The translations under genes and the position numbers were made by a program. From the NCBI GenBank assembly GCA_951800145.1, contig CATOJE010000004.1, forward strand, positions 1-64,000: 64,000 nt of DNA, in the 5' to 3' direction. This document shows, piece by piece, positions 8,076 to 18,805 of this stretch (positions are counted from its first letter, which is position 1; each line of letters opens with the position of its first letter). Origin of the DNA: an uncultured Lachnospiraceae bacterium. Lineage in GTDB: Bacteria; Bacillota; Clostridia; Lachnospirales; Lachnospiraceae. The notes beneath the pieces were generated by a model, which was not told the origin of the DNA, made no database searches, and saw nothing but the letters and a program-made list of their open reading frames with translations.

Positions 8076-9147
8076 GGGAATCCTCCTCCTTCAGGGGCAG
8101 GCTGCATGTAAATTCTGCTCCGTTTTCGTGGTTTGATACATAAATCTCGCCGCCGTGGGCGGCCATAATGGTTCTGCATATGGTAAGGCCGATCCCCATG
8201 CCTTTTCGGGAATCTCCACTTTGATTCGGGGTGGAGGGGCTGCCGTCGAAAATTGTGGCAAGCTTTTCCTCTGGTATCCCGGGGCCAAAATCTCTTACAT
8301 GAATATAAGCACAGGCTTCATCGGCAGCAAGGATGATCTGAATGGGCTCCTGGGAATTTCCGTGATAGTAGGCATTTTCCATTAGATTCATTAAGACCTG
8401 CTCGATGAGAATGGCATCTACCTGGATCATGATGTAATCCTCCGGGATCTGCACCTGAACTACTGCACTGGGAATTCGGCTTCGGAACCGGATAACCGCT
8501 TCGGAAATAATCTCCTCCAGTAGCTCCGGAGAGGTATGGATGGGAACATCATTTGTCCGGATTCGGGTGATGGTGAGAAGGTTTTCAACCATATTCAAAA
8601 GCCAGTTGGCATCGCTGTAAATATTTTCGATTAAGCGGTTTTGCTCTTTCCTGGTGAGGGTATTCTCTGTATCTAAAAAGGTGCTGCAGGTTCCGATAAT
8701 ACCAGCCAGAGGCGTTCTTAAGTCATGAGAAACAGCCCGGAGAAGATTTGCCCGCATCGCTTCCTTTTCTGCTTCCATCAACAGCTTTTCCCGCTCCTGG
8801 ATGATTTGATTCTTTTGCTTTAAGTGAGAGGTTAAGGTGCTGGTAATGCTGGAGATGATTATCATCCCGGTAAAGGTAACTGGATAGCCGTCCATAGTAA
8901 AGTTAATCTGCATAAAGGGATAAGTAAATACATAATTGACACAGATTACGCCGATAAAGGCGGCAATGATTCCCGGGGCGTAGCCAGTAGTATTACGGGC
9001 AATTAATACCACTGCCAAGATGTAAATAATGGCTACACTGGTAGTATTTTTTCCCAGATAAAAAAATAAAATTGCGATCAAAGTAAAGACTGCTAAGAGC
9101 GCAATGGTGACCACTGTATTTTGGATTAGCATGCGGTGCGACATCAT
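8044..9147 (-). CDS. KdpD-like sensor histidine kinase (DUF4118 transmembrane domain, no N-terminal KdpD/USP module)
   Basis: 367 aa; four TM segments then AVSHDLRTPLAGI H-box, DFGPGIPEE, GIGLTIC; overlaps downstream regulator by 32 bp. Confidence 0.85.
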   Translation of the reverse strand: MMSHRMLIQNTVVTIALLAVFTLIAILFFYLGKNTTSVAIIYILAVVLIARNTTGYAPGIIAAFIGVICVNYVFTYPFMQINFTMDGYPVTFTGMIIISSITSTLTSHLKQKNQIIQEREKLLMEAEKEAMRANLLRAVSHDLRTPLAGIIGTCSTFLDTENTLTRKEQNRLIENIYSDANWLLNMVENLLTITRIRTNDVPIHTSPELLEEIISEAVIRFRSRIPSAVVQVQIPEDYIMIQVDAILIEQVLMNLMENAYYHGNSQEPIQIILAADEACAYIHVRDFGPGIPEEKLATIFDGSPSTPNQSGDSRKGMGIGLTICRTIMAAHGGEIYVSNHENGAEFTCSLPLKEEDSHESEINHHHY

Positions 9148-9227
9148 CCGACAAAACCTCCCATCTTATTTTGATTATAACGAAAAAAAGGGAAAAGGCC
9201 AAGTAAGGGGCTGTTAATCTTTCGTTA

Positions 9228-9254
9228 TAAAAAGCCCTCCTAAATCAGGAAGGC
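9228..9254 (-). terminator. Intrinsic terminator at end of DUF1461-DacA gene
   Basis: Minus strand GCCTTCCT-GATTT-AGGAGGGC-TTTTT, overlapping the stop codon. Confidence 0.6.
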
Positions 9255-11530
9255 CGTTTATTATGGCGTTTATTTCTGGAAGCCCGGTAGGAAGAGCGCT
9301 TCCGCTCCTGGATAACCAGATCAAATTCGGACGGGGTAAGGCCGATATCGTTAAGTCTTTGCTTTCTTCGTTCCCGAAGAAAATATAGCTCCGCCTCTGC
9401 CCTGCGCTCCATATGGATTCGAATGACTACCACAGCGGTGATAATGCCGGCGAATACAATAGTTAGGGCAAAAATAACCCATACAGCAGAGGAGATTTTT
9501 AAGGAGAACCAGCCAGGCTCTTGGTGGGAGGGCAGATCGGAGTGGCCGGCAGGAACTTGTCCATCCTCAATCGCCTTCACGCTGGAGGCAGTATCTGTCT
9601 GGGCCTCCTCCTCTTCGGCATTCAGAGGCTTTGTAGTAGGCTCCGGGATGCCTATGGTTTCTGCGGCAGTGAGATTCGCCGCCGCTTCCATCCGAGATAA
9701 TGAATTTTGATTATTTTTAAGCATCAGATAGGAGGAGCCAATATAGTGACCGGCATAATGATAAGAAATTTCAGCAATACTTCCCACAGGGGCATCCTCA
9801 GGAAGCTGATAGTTTAATACAGTTTCCGCCTCATGAAAATCCGCAGATTTTGGAAGGGTAAGGTAGCAATCCTCGTCCATAGAAAGAGAAGAGATCGGGC
9901 TGAGAGTGAGGCCGGAAATGGTCATATCATTATCCATGGATGTATAGGAATGATGGTAGTCTGATATAGGAACCGAGCGGAAATTGCGGAAGCCGAAATC
10001 AAGGAGGGTTTTTGTATCCTGGTAGTGGGTCTGATGGCCATTAAGGATGACGCAGATTAAAGTGGTGTCATCTCTTCTGGCGCAGGTAACCAGAGTATTT
10101 CCTGCAAGGGAGGTGTAGCCGGTTTTTCCTGCAAAGGCGCCCTCGTAATAATTGGAATTATTCCGCTTCAGCATTCCGTGGTGTGCATAAATCGTATTGT
10201 GGGGATCCTCAGGATCTGGATAATGCTTAATGGGGGCGTGGGTCCAGTATAGGGCGCCGTCAATTTCCAGGAAGGTTGGGTTTTCGATGGCAGCTTTGGT
10301 AATCAGCGCCATATCTCTGGCAGTGACATAATGATCCTCTCCATTTAGTCCGCTGGGATTGGCGAAATGGCTTCCAGTGCATCCTAACTCTGCCGCCTTC
10401 TGGTTCATTAACACAATAAATTCTTCAATGGAGCCAGAGCAGTGCTCTGCCAGTGCATTGGCACATTCATTGGCAGAGGCCAGCATCAGGCCATAAAGGC
10501 AGTCCCGGACCGTCAGCTCATCTCCCGGGAGGACGCCCATATTCGAGCTGCCTGCCTCCACATCATTTACAGCCCGTCTGGAAAAGGTGACCAGATCATC
10601 CAGATTACAGTTTTCGATGATGATCAGAGCAGTCAGTATCTTTGTAATACTGGCAGGATAATAGGGCTGATCTGCATTTTTTTCGTACAGAACCGTCCCG
10701 GAGGCGGCATCTATCAGGATCCCCCCATCTGCCTGAATTCCGGAAGATTCCGGCCAGGCAGGGGCGGCCATAGCAGGGACAGATATGAGGATAGAGAGAA
10801 GGCTGATGACAGCAAGCATGCGGAAAAGCCCCTTAGGTCTTCTTATCCTGCCTTTCCTTATAAATAAAAAGGAAACCGCTAAAACCGTCAGTGCCAGCAC
10901 TCCGAAGAGAAGGATAATCCGCATCGCAGTATCCCGGAAAAAGCCTTCTGGTACAATGTTAATCAGCATATCCACTGAGGGATCCAGAATCCACAAATCA
11001 TTATCAAAGAAAATATGGTGGAAAACAACAAAGTATTTTGAAAAGTTTGTGGATACAAGTAAGCCGATGGCCGCGGCAATACCGAAAAATAGGAGTGTGC
11101 CAAGGAAAACCGCTCTGGGCAGAATATCCGGGATGCTTCCCTTTGTAGCAGCAATGACAGCCAGGGACAGGAGGATAAACAGAATACAGAATCTTCTCAG
11201 CATAATTGCTGCCAGAAAGAGGCCCTGTACATCCTCCATATGGGCGATCTCTCTTTCAGAGAAAAACTCCCTGGTTTCTCCCTCCATGGTAGTCTGGACA
11301 TGGAGATCCTCCCGATTTCCCTTTAGATAATCCATCATCTCATCCGTTACATCCAGAAGATCCTCCATGGTCATGGCAGGAAGGCTGTCCAGCACATGGT
11401 ATTTTTCATATTGGTGTTGAAAATAACCAGGAGTCCAGTAGCATACTGCTTCCACAGATGTGATAAGGAGGGTAAACATCAGGCAGAAGGCAGATAGGAT
11501 CCCCAAAAGCTTGTGAATTGATTGTTTCAT
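9245..11530 (-). CDS. DUF1461 (TIGR01906-like) membrane domain fused to D-alanyl-D-alanine carboxypeptidase
   Basis: N-terminal VFHHIFFDNDLWILDPSVDMLINIVPEGFF; C-terminal PBP motifs SITK, SAN, KTG; ORF opens at 11602 but MKQSIHKLLG start at 11530 preferred. Confidence 0.85.
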   Translation of the reverse strand: MKQSIHKLLGILSAFCLMFTLLITSVEAVCYWTPGYFQHQYEKYHVLDSLPAMTMEDLLDVTDEMMDYLKGNREDLHVQTTMEGETREFFSEREIAHMEDVQGLFLAAIMLRRFCILFILLSLAVIAATKGSIPDILPRAVFLGTLLFFGIAAAIGLLVSTNFSKYFVVFHHIFFDNDLWILDPSVDMLINIVPEGFFRDTAMRIILLFGVLALTVLAVSFLFIRKGRIRRPKGLFRMLAVISLLSILISVPAMAAPAWPESSGIQADGGILIDAASGTVLYEKNADQPYYPASITKILTALIIIENCNLDDLVTFSRRAVNDVEAGSSNMGVLPGDELTVRDCLYGLMLASANECANALAEHCSGSIEEFIVLMNQKAAELGCTGSHFANPSGLNGEDHYVTARDMALITKAAIENPTFLEIDGALYWTHAPIKHYPDPEDPHNTIYAHHGMLKRNNSNYYEGAFAGKTGYTSLAGNTLVTCARRDDTTLICVILNGHQTHYQDTKTLLDFGFRNFRSVPISDYHHSYTSMDNDMTISGLTLSPISSLSMDEDCYLTLPKSADFHEAETVLNYQLPEDAPVGSIAEISYHYAGHYIGSSYLMLKNNQNSLSRMEAAANLTAAETIGIPEPTTKPLNAEEEEAQTDTASSVKAIEDGQVPAGHSDLPSHQEPGWFSLKISSAVWVIFALTIVFAGIITAVVVIRIHMERRAEAELYFLRERRKQRLNDIGLTPSEFDLVIQERKRSSYRASRNKRHNKRPS

Positions 11531-11611
11531 ATAAGGATTCCTCATTTCTTTCCCTAAAAGCTGGGATGTAACCATCATATAACAGAATGAAAGGAAATGC
11601 AAGGGTAAGAA

Positions 11612-11641
11612 ATCCCCCAGAAATCTAAGATTTTGGGGGAT
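11612..11641 (-). terminator. Strong hairpin at end of V-ATPase operon
   Basis: ATCCCCCAGAAATCT/AAGATTTTGGGGGAT near-palindrome followed by a short T-rich stretch on minus strand. Confidence 0.65.
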
Positions 11642-11658
11642 AGATGAGTTTCCTGCTT

Positions 11659-12279
11659 TTATCCATTCTGCTTCATTTCCTTAATAACCTTCAGCCGGGT
11701 GAATTCCTCCCGCTCCTTTTCCTCCAGGGCATTGGAGATTTCCTTAGTCAGCGACTCAAAGGAGGGGATGGTAATGTTCTTTAATGCATTGGCCCGCTTC
11801 TGAGTCTTTTTGATACTGGATGCCAGGCGGTAAGCAGAATTTTCAATCATAGACAGCTTGATGGTCAGATCCTTTACCTTTTCGAATTTCATCCGGGCCT
11901 CATCCAGAGACTGGGTAGTCCCGCTGAAGGCATATGCAGGGATCAGGGGGGCCGGCTCATACTGTACCAGAGGGATTTCAGTACCCATAATACTCCTGGC
12001 CTTGATCTTTATGGTTTCCTCTAAAGGAACCGTCAGGCTTGCCTCCTGCACATAGCTGATTCCCATTTCGATATTAGCCTGCTGGAGGGATTGGTAAGCT
12101 TCTGTAAAGGTGGCATCGATTTCCGACTGGATATCCTTTGCCTGATCGATTAAGCCCATGAGCTCCCGGATAAGGATGTTCCGCTTTTTATCCATCAGCC
12201 CGTATCCAAGCTTTGCCAGGGACAGGGAATTTTTTGCCAGGATGAGATTTCCCTTGGTAGGAAATGTATTTGGATTCAA
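11659..12279 (-). CDS. atpD (V-type): V-type ATP synthase subunit D
   Basis: 206 aa coiled-coil; FPTKGNLILAKNSLSLAKLGYGLMDKKRNIL; position last in V-ATPase operon. Confidence 0.95.
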   Translation of the reverse strand: MNPNTFPTKGNLILAKNSLSLAKLGYGLMDKKRNILIRELMGLIDQAKDIQSEIDATFTEAYQSLQQANIEMGISYVQEASLTVPLEETIKIKARSIMGTEIPLVQYEPAPLIPAYAFSGTTQSLDEARMKFEKVKDLTIKLSMIENSAYRLASSIKKTQKRANALKNITIPSFESLTKEISNALEEKEREEFTRLKVIKEMKQNG

Positions 12280-12290
12280 AGGGCCACCTC

Positions 12291-13700
12291 CTACTCCTCT
12301 TTTAATAAGCCTTCTTCCGTTACCGGAGAGGGTTTATAATACTGGTCTAACAGCTTGGTGTCGATCCGGTCCAGCTCTTCCCGCGGAAGCATTCCCAAAA
12401 GCTTCCAGCCGATATCCAGTGTTTTGATGATGGTGCGGTTATCGTGTGGATCCTGACCGACAAAATGCCGTTCAAATTCCTTTCCAAAGTTTAAATACAT
12501 TTTGTCAATGGGGGACAGCTCATCCTCACCGATAACGGATGCCAGGGCCTTGGCATCTCCTACCTTGGCATAACAGGAGAAGAGCTGATTCGCCACGTCC
12601 TGATGATCCTCACGGGTGTAGCCCTTTCCGATGCCATCCTTCATCAGACGGGAAAGGGAGGGAAGTACACTGACCGGAGGATAAATCGACTGGCTGTGAA
12701 GCTCCCGGTCTAACACGATCTGCCCCTCTGTAATGTATCCGGTTAAATCCGGAATAGGGTGGGTGATATCGTCATTGGGCATGGTCAGGATGGGGATCTG
12801 AGTTACAGAACCAGGCCGGCCGGCCACGATCCCTGCCCGCTCATAGAGGGCGGCCAGCTCACTGTATAAGTATCCGGGGAAGCCCTTCCGGGAAGGGATC
12901 TCCCCCTTGGAGGAGGATACCTCCCGCATGGCCTCGGCAAAGGAGGTCATATCAGTCAGGATAACCAGGATATGCATGCCCTTCTCAAAAGCCAGATACT
13001 CGGCGGCTGTGAGGGCAACCTTTGGGGTGATCAGACGCTCCACCACCGGGTCATTAGCCAGGTTGATAAACATGGCTACATGGTCAGATACTCCGCTCTC
13101 CTCAAAGGTGCGGCGGAAGAAGTCCGCCACATCGTATTTCACGCCCATAGCAGCGAAAATAATGCCGAATTCCTCGTGGGAATCCTCTCCCAGGGAAGCC
13201 TGCTGCACAATCTGGGCGGCAAGCTGGTCGTGGGGAAGACCATTGCCGGAAAAGATGGGAAGCTTCTGCCCCCGGATTAAAGTGGTAAGCCCGTCGATGG
13301 AGGAGATACCAGTACAAATGTAGTTTCTTGGGTATTCCCGGGTAATTGGGTTCAGGGGCTTTCCATTCACATCCAGACGGATATCCGATGAGATTTCACC
13401 CAGGCCGTCGATGGGCTGGCCGATGCCATTAAAGGTGCGGCCCAGCATATCCACAGAAACAGGGATTTCCATGGGATGGCCTGTAAGACGGGTGTGGGTA
13501 TTTCTAAGGGCCATTCCCTCGGTCCCCTCGAAAACCTGAATAATGGCTTTATCCTTATTAATTTCGATGATTCTTCCCATCTTCTTCTGAGAGCCATTTA
13601 CGGTCATTTCCACGATTTCGTCATAAGAAGCATCCTGCAGCCCCTCCAGTACCACTAGGGGACCGTTGATGCTGCTTAAACCAAGATATTCAATCGCCAT
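12291..13700 (-). CDS. atpB (V-type): V-type ATP synthase subunit B
   Basis: 469 aa; [20 protein letters not shown]...; catalytic-core B family. Confidence 0.97.
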   Translation of the reverse strand: MAIEYLGLSSINGPLVVLEGLQDASYDEIVEMTVNGSQKKMGRIIEINKDKAIIQVFEGTEGMALRNTHTRLTGHPMEIPVSVDMLGRTFNGIGQPIDGLGEISSDIRLDVNGKPLNPITREYPRNYICTGISSIDGLTTLIRGQKLPIFSGNGLPHDQLAAQIVQQASLGEDSHEEFGIIFAAMGVKYDVADFFRRTFEESGVSDHVAMFINLANDPVVERLITPKVALTAAEYLAFEKGMHILVILTDMTSFAEAMREVSSSKGEIPSRKGFPGYLYSELAALYERAGIVAGRPGSVTQIPILTMPNDDITHPIPDLTGYITEGQIVLDRELHSQSIYPPVSVLPSLSRLMKDGIGKGYTREDHQDVANQLFSCYAKVGDAKALASVIGEDELSPIDKMYLNFGKEFERHFVGQDPHDNRTIIKTLDIGWKLLGMLPREELDRIDTKLLDQYYKPSPVTEEGLLKEE

Positions 13701-13711
13701 ATTCCGCCTCC

Positions 13712-15487
13712 TTATGCATTGCGCGCTACCACATTATCGTAGAACTGGTCGATTTGATCCTTATAGTTATCAAATAAATCCAGACGGTCATTGGGAACAT
13801 CGTATTTAATGGAGATAATCTTGTCAAAAATAGTATCCTCCTTTAATACGGACATAGGCATTCCCATGGAAATCAGAGAACGGGAACGCTTGTATAAATA
13901 GAGGATAACCTCCATCATCTTAAACTGCTTTTCCAGAGGAACACAGGTGTCATCCTTATGGAAGGCGTTCTGCTGCAAAAATCCGGTGCGGATCACCTTG
14001 GCCACCTCCAGAGTCAGCTTCTGATCATCCGGAAGCACATCCGCTCCGATGAGCTTTACGATTTCCATCAGGCTGCTTTCCTGGGTCAGGAGAGAAACCA
14101 CCTGATTCCGATAGTCCATAAAGCGCTTATCTACATGATCTGTGTACCATGGGGCTAAATCAGTTAAGTACTCTGAGTAACTGGTCAGCCAGTTGATGGC
14201 CGGGAAATGTCTGGCATAGGCCAGAGATTTGTCCAGACCCCAGAAGCAGCGGACAAACCGCTTAGTGTTTTGGGTTACTGGCTCGGAAAAATCGCCTCCC
14301 TGGGGAGATACGGCGCCGATGATGGATACGGATCCTTCTGTGCCATTTAAATTCTGCATCATGCCGGCCCGCTCATAAAAGGCGGAGAGCCGGGAAGCCA
14401 GATAGGCCGGGAAGCCTTCCTCGGCGGGCATTTCCTCCAGACGGCCGGACAGCTCTCTCAGCGCTTCCGCCCAGCGGGAGGTAGAGTCTGCCATGATAGC
14501 CACATGATAGCCCATATCCCGGTAGTACTCGGCCAGAGTAAGGCCGGAATATAAGCTGGCCTCACGGGCCGCCACCGGCATGTTGGAAGTATTGGCGATG
14601 AGGGTGGTACGGTCTAACAGGGGATTTCCGCTTTTTGGGTCAATCAGCTGAGAGAATTCCTCCAGCACTTGGGTCATCTCGTTCCCACGTTCCCCGCAGC
14701 CGATATAGATGATGATGTCTGCGTCAGACCATTTGGCGATCTGATGCTGGGTCATGGTCTTGCCGGTTCCAAAGCCTCCCGGAACGGCTGCGGTGCCGCC
14801 CTTTGCCAGGGGAAAGAGGGTATCCAGTATCCTCTGTCCGGTAATTAGGGGCCTGGAGGCTGGAAAACGCTTTGATGTGGGTCTGGGAATCCGGATCGGC
14901 CATTTCTGGGTCATGGTGATGGACTCCTCGCTTCCGTCGCTTTTTTGCAGTGTGAGAAGGGTCTGGGAAATCGTATAATCACCGTCCTCAGCCACCTCCA
15001 GCACATAACCCTCCAGAGACGGGGGAATCATAATCTTGTGAACAATGGCCCTGGTTTCCTGAACCTGAGCTATGATGGCCCCCGGAAGAAGGTAGTCCCC
15101 CTTTTTCACCATCATGTGGGTACTCCATTTTTTCTCTGTGTCCAGGGAATTTACAGATACACCGCGGTTAATGTAGGGGCCGCCGGTCTTTGCGATCTCA
15201 CTTAAGGGCCGCTGGATTCCATCAAAAATATTGCTTAGGATGCCAGGAGCCAGGGTAACCGATACCGGGGCGCCGCTGCCGTAAACCAGCTGTCCGGGCT
15301 TTATCCGGCTGGTCTCCTCATAAACCTGGATGATGGTCCGCTCCAGGGTCAGGCCGATGACCTCTCCCACCAGCCGCTCTTCCCCCACATAAACCATTTC
15401 GTTCATTTGAAATCCAGGATCGCCCTCCAGATAGATGACCGGGCCATTAATGCCGAAGATTACTCCGGTTTTCTTTGTGTCAGCCAT
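13712..15487 (-). CDS. atpA (V-type): V-type ATP synthase subunit A
   Basis: [22 protein letters not shown] start; P-loop [12 protein letters not shown] track start (15559) extends into upstream subunit E gene. Confidence 0.97.
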   Translation of the reverse strand: MADTKKTGVIFGINGPVIYLEGDPGFQMNEMVYVGEERLVGEVIGLTLERTIIQVYEETSRIKPGQLVYGSGAPVSVTLAPGILSNIFDGIQRPLSEIAKTGGPYINRGVSVNSLDTEKKWSTHMMVKKGDYLLPGAIIAQVQETRAIVHKIMIPPSLEGYVLEVAEDGDYTISQTLLTLQKSDGSEESITMTQKWPIRIPRPTSKRFPASRPLITGQRILDTLFPLAKGGTAAVPGGFGTGKTMTQHQIAKWSDADIIIYIGCGERGNEMTQVLEEFSQLIDPKSGNPLLDRTTLIANTSNMPVAAREASLYSGLTLAEYYRDMGYHVAIMADSTSRWAEALRELSGRLEEMPAEEGFPAYLASRLSAFYERAGMMQNLNGTEGSVSIIGAVSPQGGDFSEPVTQNTKRFVRCFWGLDKSLAYARHFPAINWLTSYSEYLTDLAPWYTDHVDKRFMDYRNQVVSLLTQESSLMEIVKLIGADVLPDDQKLTLEVAKVIRTGFLQQNAFHKDDTCVPLEKQFKMMEVILYLYKRSRSLISMGMPMSVLKEDTIFDKIISIKYDVPNDRLDLFDNYKDQIDQFYDNVVARNA

Positions 15488-16079
15488 GAGAAGCACCTCC
15501 TGTTTCGAATTGGAATGTCTGTTTTGCTTCCTGAAATTTATTATCAAAGGAATGGTCAATCAGTATATTCTTTGAGGGGATCACTGCCCGGATGCCGCCG
15601 CCAAAGGAATATTCGCTGATCTTAATGGTTACATTATTTAAGTAAGCCAGCTGGTTCACATGCCCCGAATCTGCCGGATCCATATAGAAAATCAGCTCAT
15701 CGGTCCCTGCGAATTTTTTTGCAGATTTTATATAGGAGTCTAGGAGGCTGTGATACCCAGGGGTCTCCATAAAGCTGTCCAACAGATTTCTCACCTCGAT
15801 AAAAAGCTTATCTTTTAATTCATTGTGATGGAGGCTTATATTTCTCTTTAGATTCATCTGCTCGATGGCCAGCTCCTTATTCAGCTCCCGCTGAATCTTT
15901 TCACTTTCTCCCTGAAGCTGCATCCTGGCCCGCCGCCTTGCATCGGCTTTATGCTCCTCCAGATCCTTTGTTAAAGCGGCTTTGTAGTCGTCAAAGATGC
16001 GGCCGCTTCTCGACCGGGCGTCCTCCATGCATATGGTAAAAAAGTGCTGTAACTTTTCGTCGGTTGTCAACCTTGTCAC
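15480..16079 (-). CDS. atpE (V-type): V-type ATP synthase subunit E
   Basis: 199 aa; helical N-terminus and ELIFYMDPAD/GGGIRAVIPSKNILIDHSFDNKF C-terminal pattern; operon context. Confidence 0.85.
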   Translation of the reverse strand: MTRLTTDEKLQHFFTICMEDARSRSGRIFDDYKAALTKDLEEHKADARRRARMQLQGESEKIQRELNKELAIEQMNLKRNISLHHNELKDKLFIEVRNLLDSFMETPGYHSLLDSYIKSAKKFAGTDELIFYMDPADSGHVNQLAYLNNVTIKISEYSFGGGIRAVIPSKNILIDHSFDNKFQEAKQTFQFETGGASHG

Positions 16080-16089
16080 CTGCTTTCTA

Positions 16090-16398
16090 TTATAGCTTTA
16101 ATCCGATGGCTTCGTTTACATAGGAAGTAATAAAGTCCGGCTTGCGCCCGGTTCCGTGGCGGTCCGGTATTTCCACAATCAGGGGAAATTTCCGGTTCAG
16201 CTTTACCGGGTTGATGATTTCCGGGAATTCACGGCCGAATTTTTCCGTGAGAAGCAGAATGCCGATCTCTTTATCTGCCAGAGTTTTTTCAAGCGCTTCC
16301 TTTAGATCCCCGGATTCATGTACAACCAGGCCTTCCACCCCGGCCAGGCGCATACCCGTAAGGGTGTCGATATTGTCACTGATTAAATAGAGCTTCAT
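16090..16398 (-). CDS. atpF (V-type): V-type ATP synthase subunit F
   Basis: 102 aa; MKLYLISDNIDTLTGMRLAGVEG...IGILLLTEKFG. Confidence 0.9.
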   Translation of the reverse strand: MKLYLISDNIDTLTGMRLAGVEGLVVHESGDLKEALEKTLADKEIGILLLTEKFGREFPEIINPVKLNRKFPLIVEIPDRHGTGRKPDFITSYVNEAIGLKL

Positions 16399-16401
16399 AG
16401 C

Positions 16402-16827
16402 TTACAGCCTTCCGATAATCATAAAGGAGATGATCAGCCCGTAGAGGCATACACCTTCTGCCAGTCCGACGAAGATTAAGGATTTACCCAGAATGGAGCT
16501 GTCTTCACTGATGGCGCCTAGGGCTGCGGAGGCAGCAGCAGATACGGCGATGCCGCCGCCGATACAGGATAAGCCGGTGGAGATTGCCGCAGCCATGCAG
16601 ATCATGCCTGCAGCGGGATTTGCCCCAGAGGCAGCCTCCTGGGCAGCGAACGCATTCCCTGTAAAGAAAAGGGCGCTGCAGGTCAGAAGCGTTCCGAAGA
16701 AGAGAAGGGTATTGACCGCCAGCGCAGTCTTATAGCGTCCTCTGGACCTTTCACCTGCTGCGAAGGAGCCAAAGGGAATCAGTATACTTAAGATTAATGC
16801 GAGAGATAATAATAATTTAACAGTCAT
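16402..16827 (-). CDS. atpK (V-type): V-type ATP synthase proteolipid subunit K (c ring)
   Basis: 141 aa from MTVKLLLSLAL; C-terminal hairpin with FVGLAEGVCLYGL ion-binding Glu; start at 16827 preferred over ORF-track 16926. Confidence 0.9.
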   Translation of the reverse strand: MTVKLLLSLALILSILIPFGSFAAGERSRGRYKTALAVNTLLFFGTLLTCSALFFTGNAFAAQEAASGANPAAGMICMAAAISTGLSCIGGGIAVSAAASAALGAISEDSSILGKSLIFVGLAEGVCLYGLIISFMIIGRL

Positions 16828-16849
16828 GATAGACACTCCTTTTCTATAA

Positions 16850-18787
16850 TTATGATTCAATATTTGACTTTTGATAGGGCTTAAAGGGCCTGCCGGTGCC
16901 ACGATAAAAACGGCTAAACAGCTCATAGTACTCCAGGCGGAGTACCTGGATGCCTACAATCAGGCCTTCCATGCCGCAGACGAACAGATTGCCAAGCACC
17001 ACCACCAGCCAGTTGGTATTCCCGCTTTCATAGCCGGCCAGCATCAGCACCACCTCCATCATGGCAGCATGGCTGACCGCAAATGCACCTACACGGACAA
17101 AAGAAACTGTGTTGGAAAAATAGCTTAGCATCACCTCAAACAGCTCGAAAAATCCCTGGACGATAAACATGCCGATACCGCTCTCCGGCTTGGGAGATTT
17201 TTTCTCCACCAGGGCGGTTAAGGGCTCTTTAAAGAATAAAAGGAGCAGGGGGATTCCAAACATTACTGCCATTAAGGCGGCAGCCGGCATAGGCCTTCCG
17301 GTCATAAAAAGTACAACAACCCCTATCAGAGACAGGTAGAAAACCAGCCCTGCGGCTCCATTGGTGTCAAACCAGGCTTTTTCCGTATCCCGGCTTTTAA
17401 AGCTGTTGATCATATTTAAAATCATTGTCAGGATGATGATACCCATTCCTAAGGCGATGGTAATCACAAAGACCGTATTTAATCTTCCGATAAAGGGAAG
17501 GGTGGTCATGGCCTTGCCTGGCCGCATCCACGCCGCTTCAATTATATCTTCAAACCCGAAGATACTTCCAAATAGAAAGCCGAAAATGGTGGAAAAGAAG
17601 CCGCAGCAGCTGACAATGGCTGCCAGGCTCAGCTTCCTTGTACGGTACAGGAGGAAGCCCCCGATCATCAGGCATAAGCCCTGCCCCACATCTCCGAACA
17701 TAAAGCCAAAGAGGAAGGAATAAGTAAGCCCGATTAATATCGTTGGATCAAACTCACCGTATTCTGGAAGCCCGTACATTTGGATAAACATCTCAAAGGG
17801 TCGAAACAGCGCCGGGTTTTTCAGCTTCGTGGGAGCCTTGCTGGCAATGCTTTTGTGGCTTTCCTCAATGATTAAGAATAACTCCGGATCCTGCTCCAAA
17901 TCCTTCTTCAGGCGAAGGGCATCTGATTGGCTCATCCATCCGCAGAGAATAAAAAAGGTATTATCGTCATGGCTGGTACAGGCCGCAAGCTTGCGGACAT
18001 TAAAATTCTGAGAATAGGTTTCCAGCCTCAAGTAAGCTGCAGACAGCGCACCTTCCTGCCGCTTTAAAGTATCCTGGGTCTGTGACAGGAGCTGCTGGAT
18101 GGAGCTCTGAATCGAGGCGATTTTTTGATCCAGGTCGTGGGATACTTCCTTTGGAGTGCCCACCACCGAATCCGGAAGGATAAACCGTTCAAAGTGCATG
18201 GAATTATATACGGCATCTACCTTTTCGGCAACCGGGGCAGGGACAAAATATACCAGCCACACGTATTCTTCATCCTCTCTGCACAGATAAAAAATAGTGT
18301 CCAGGGTGTCATAGACGAAGGATTCAAATTTCTTAAAATACTCCTTTGTAATTCGTCCGAACCGGTATTTAATGCATCGGAACTGGAGTATTCGGGAAAG
18401 ATCGTAATTTAACCCGGTAAAGGGGGCAACCTGATTCCGAAATTGGTTCAGATTTTCCAGCTCATTTTCCAGCTGCGCCTTCCGATCATTTAACTGGGAC
18501 AGCTCCTGATCCAGGGATCGGATGGTTTCCGACGCTTCCTGAACCGTGAGAGAGCCTTGGGACTGGGGAGCGGCTTCGCCAAAGCAGAGCCGGACCAGCT
18601 CCTTTGCTTTTTGGTAGTCCTCCAGGTATGGATTTGTCTCCGTAAATGGCCGCAAATCCTTTACATTGTGAAGCTCTGACAAAGTATTTTCCAGATGGAT
18701 GGGATATTTGGAAAGATACTCCTCTGCAACCCGGTCGATCTGTGATTTTGGCCCTGTCAGGTTTAAAAATTTCATTGTTTCAATCAC
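16850..18787 (-). CDS. atpI (V-type): V-type ATP synthase subunit I (a)
   Basis: 645 aa; soluble N-domain plus GLTYSFLFGFMFGDVGQGL and FSNTVSFVRVGAFAVSHAAMMEVV membrane domain. Confidence 0.95.
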   Translation of the reverse strand: MIETMKFLNLTGPKSQIDRVAEEYLSKYPIHLENTLSELHNVKDLRPFTETNPYLEDYQKAKELVRLCFGEAAPQSQGSLTVQEASETIRSLDQELSQLNDRKAQLENELENLNQFRNQVAPFTGLNYDLSRILQFRCIKYRFGRITKEYFKKFESFVYDTLDTIFYLCREDEEYVWLVYFVPAPVAEKVDAVYNSMHFERFILPDSVVGTPKEVSHDLDQKIASIQSSIQQLLSQTQDTLKRQEGALSAAYLRLETYSQNFNVRKLAACTSHDDNTFFILCGWMSQSDALRLKKDLEQDPELFLIIEESHKSIASKAPTKLKNPALFRPFEMFIQMYGLPEYGEFDPTILIGLTYSFLFGFMFGDVGQGLCLMIGGFLLYRTRKLSLAAIVSCCGFFSTIFGFLFGSIFGFEDIIEAAWMRPGKAMTTLPFIGRLNTVFVITIALGMGIIILTMILNMINSFKSRDTEKAWFDTNGAAGLVFYLSLIGVVVLFMTGRPMPAAALMAVMFGIPLLLLFFKEPLTALVEKKSPKPESGIGMFIVQGFFELFEVMLSYFSNTVSFVRVGAFAVSHAAMMEVVLMLAGYESGNTNWLVVVLGNLFVCGMEGLIVGIQVLRLEYYELFSRFYRGTGRPFKPYQKSNIES

Positions 18788-18805
18788 AAATGGCAGCCTC
18801 CTTTG

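Noticed and set aside
13712-15559. ORF-track N-terminal extension of V-ATPase subunit A
   Set aside because: The first 24 codons lie within the upstream subunit E gene; ATG at 15487 gives the conserved [17 protein letters not shown] start.
12907-15619. Plus-strand ORFs antisense to the V-ATPase A, B and E genes
   Set aside because: Antisense shadows of highly conserved minus-strand genes.
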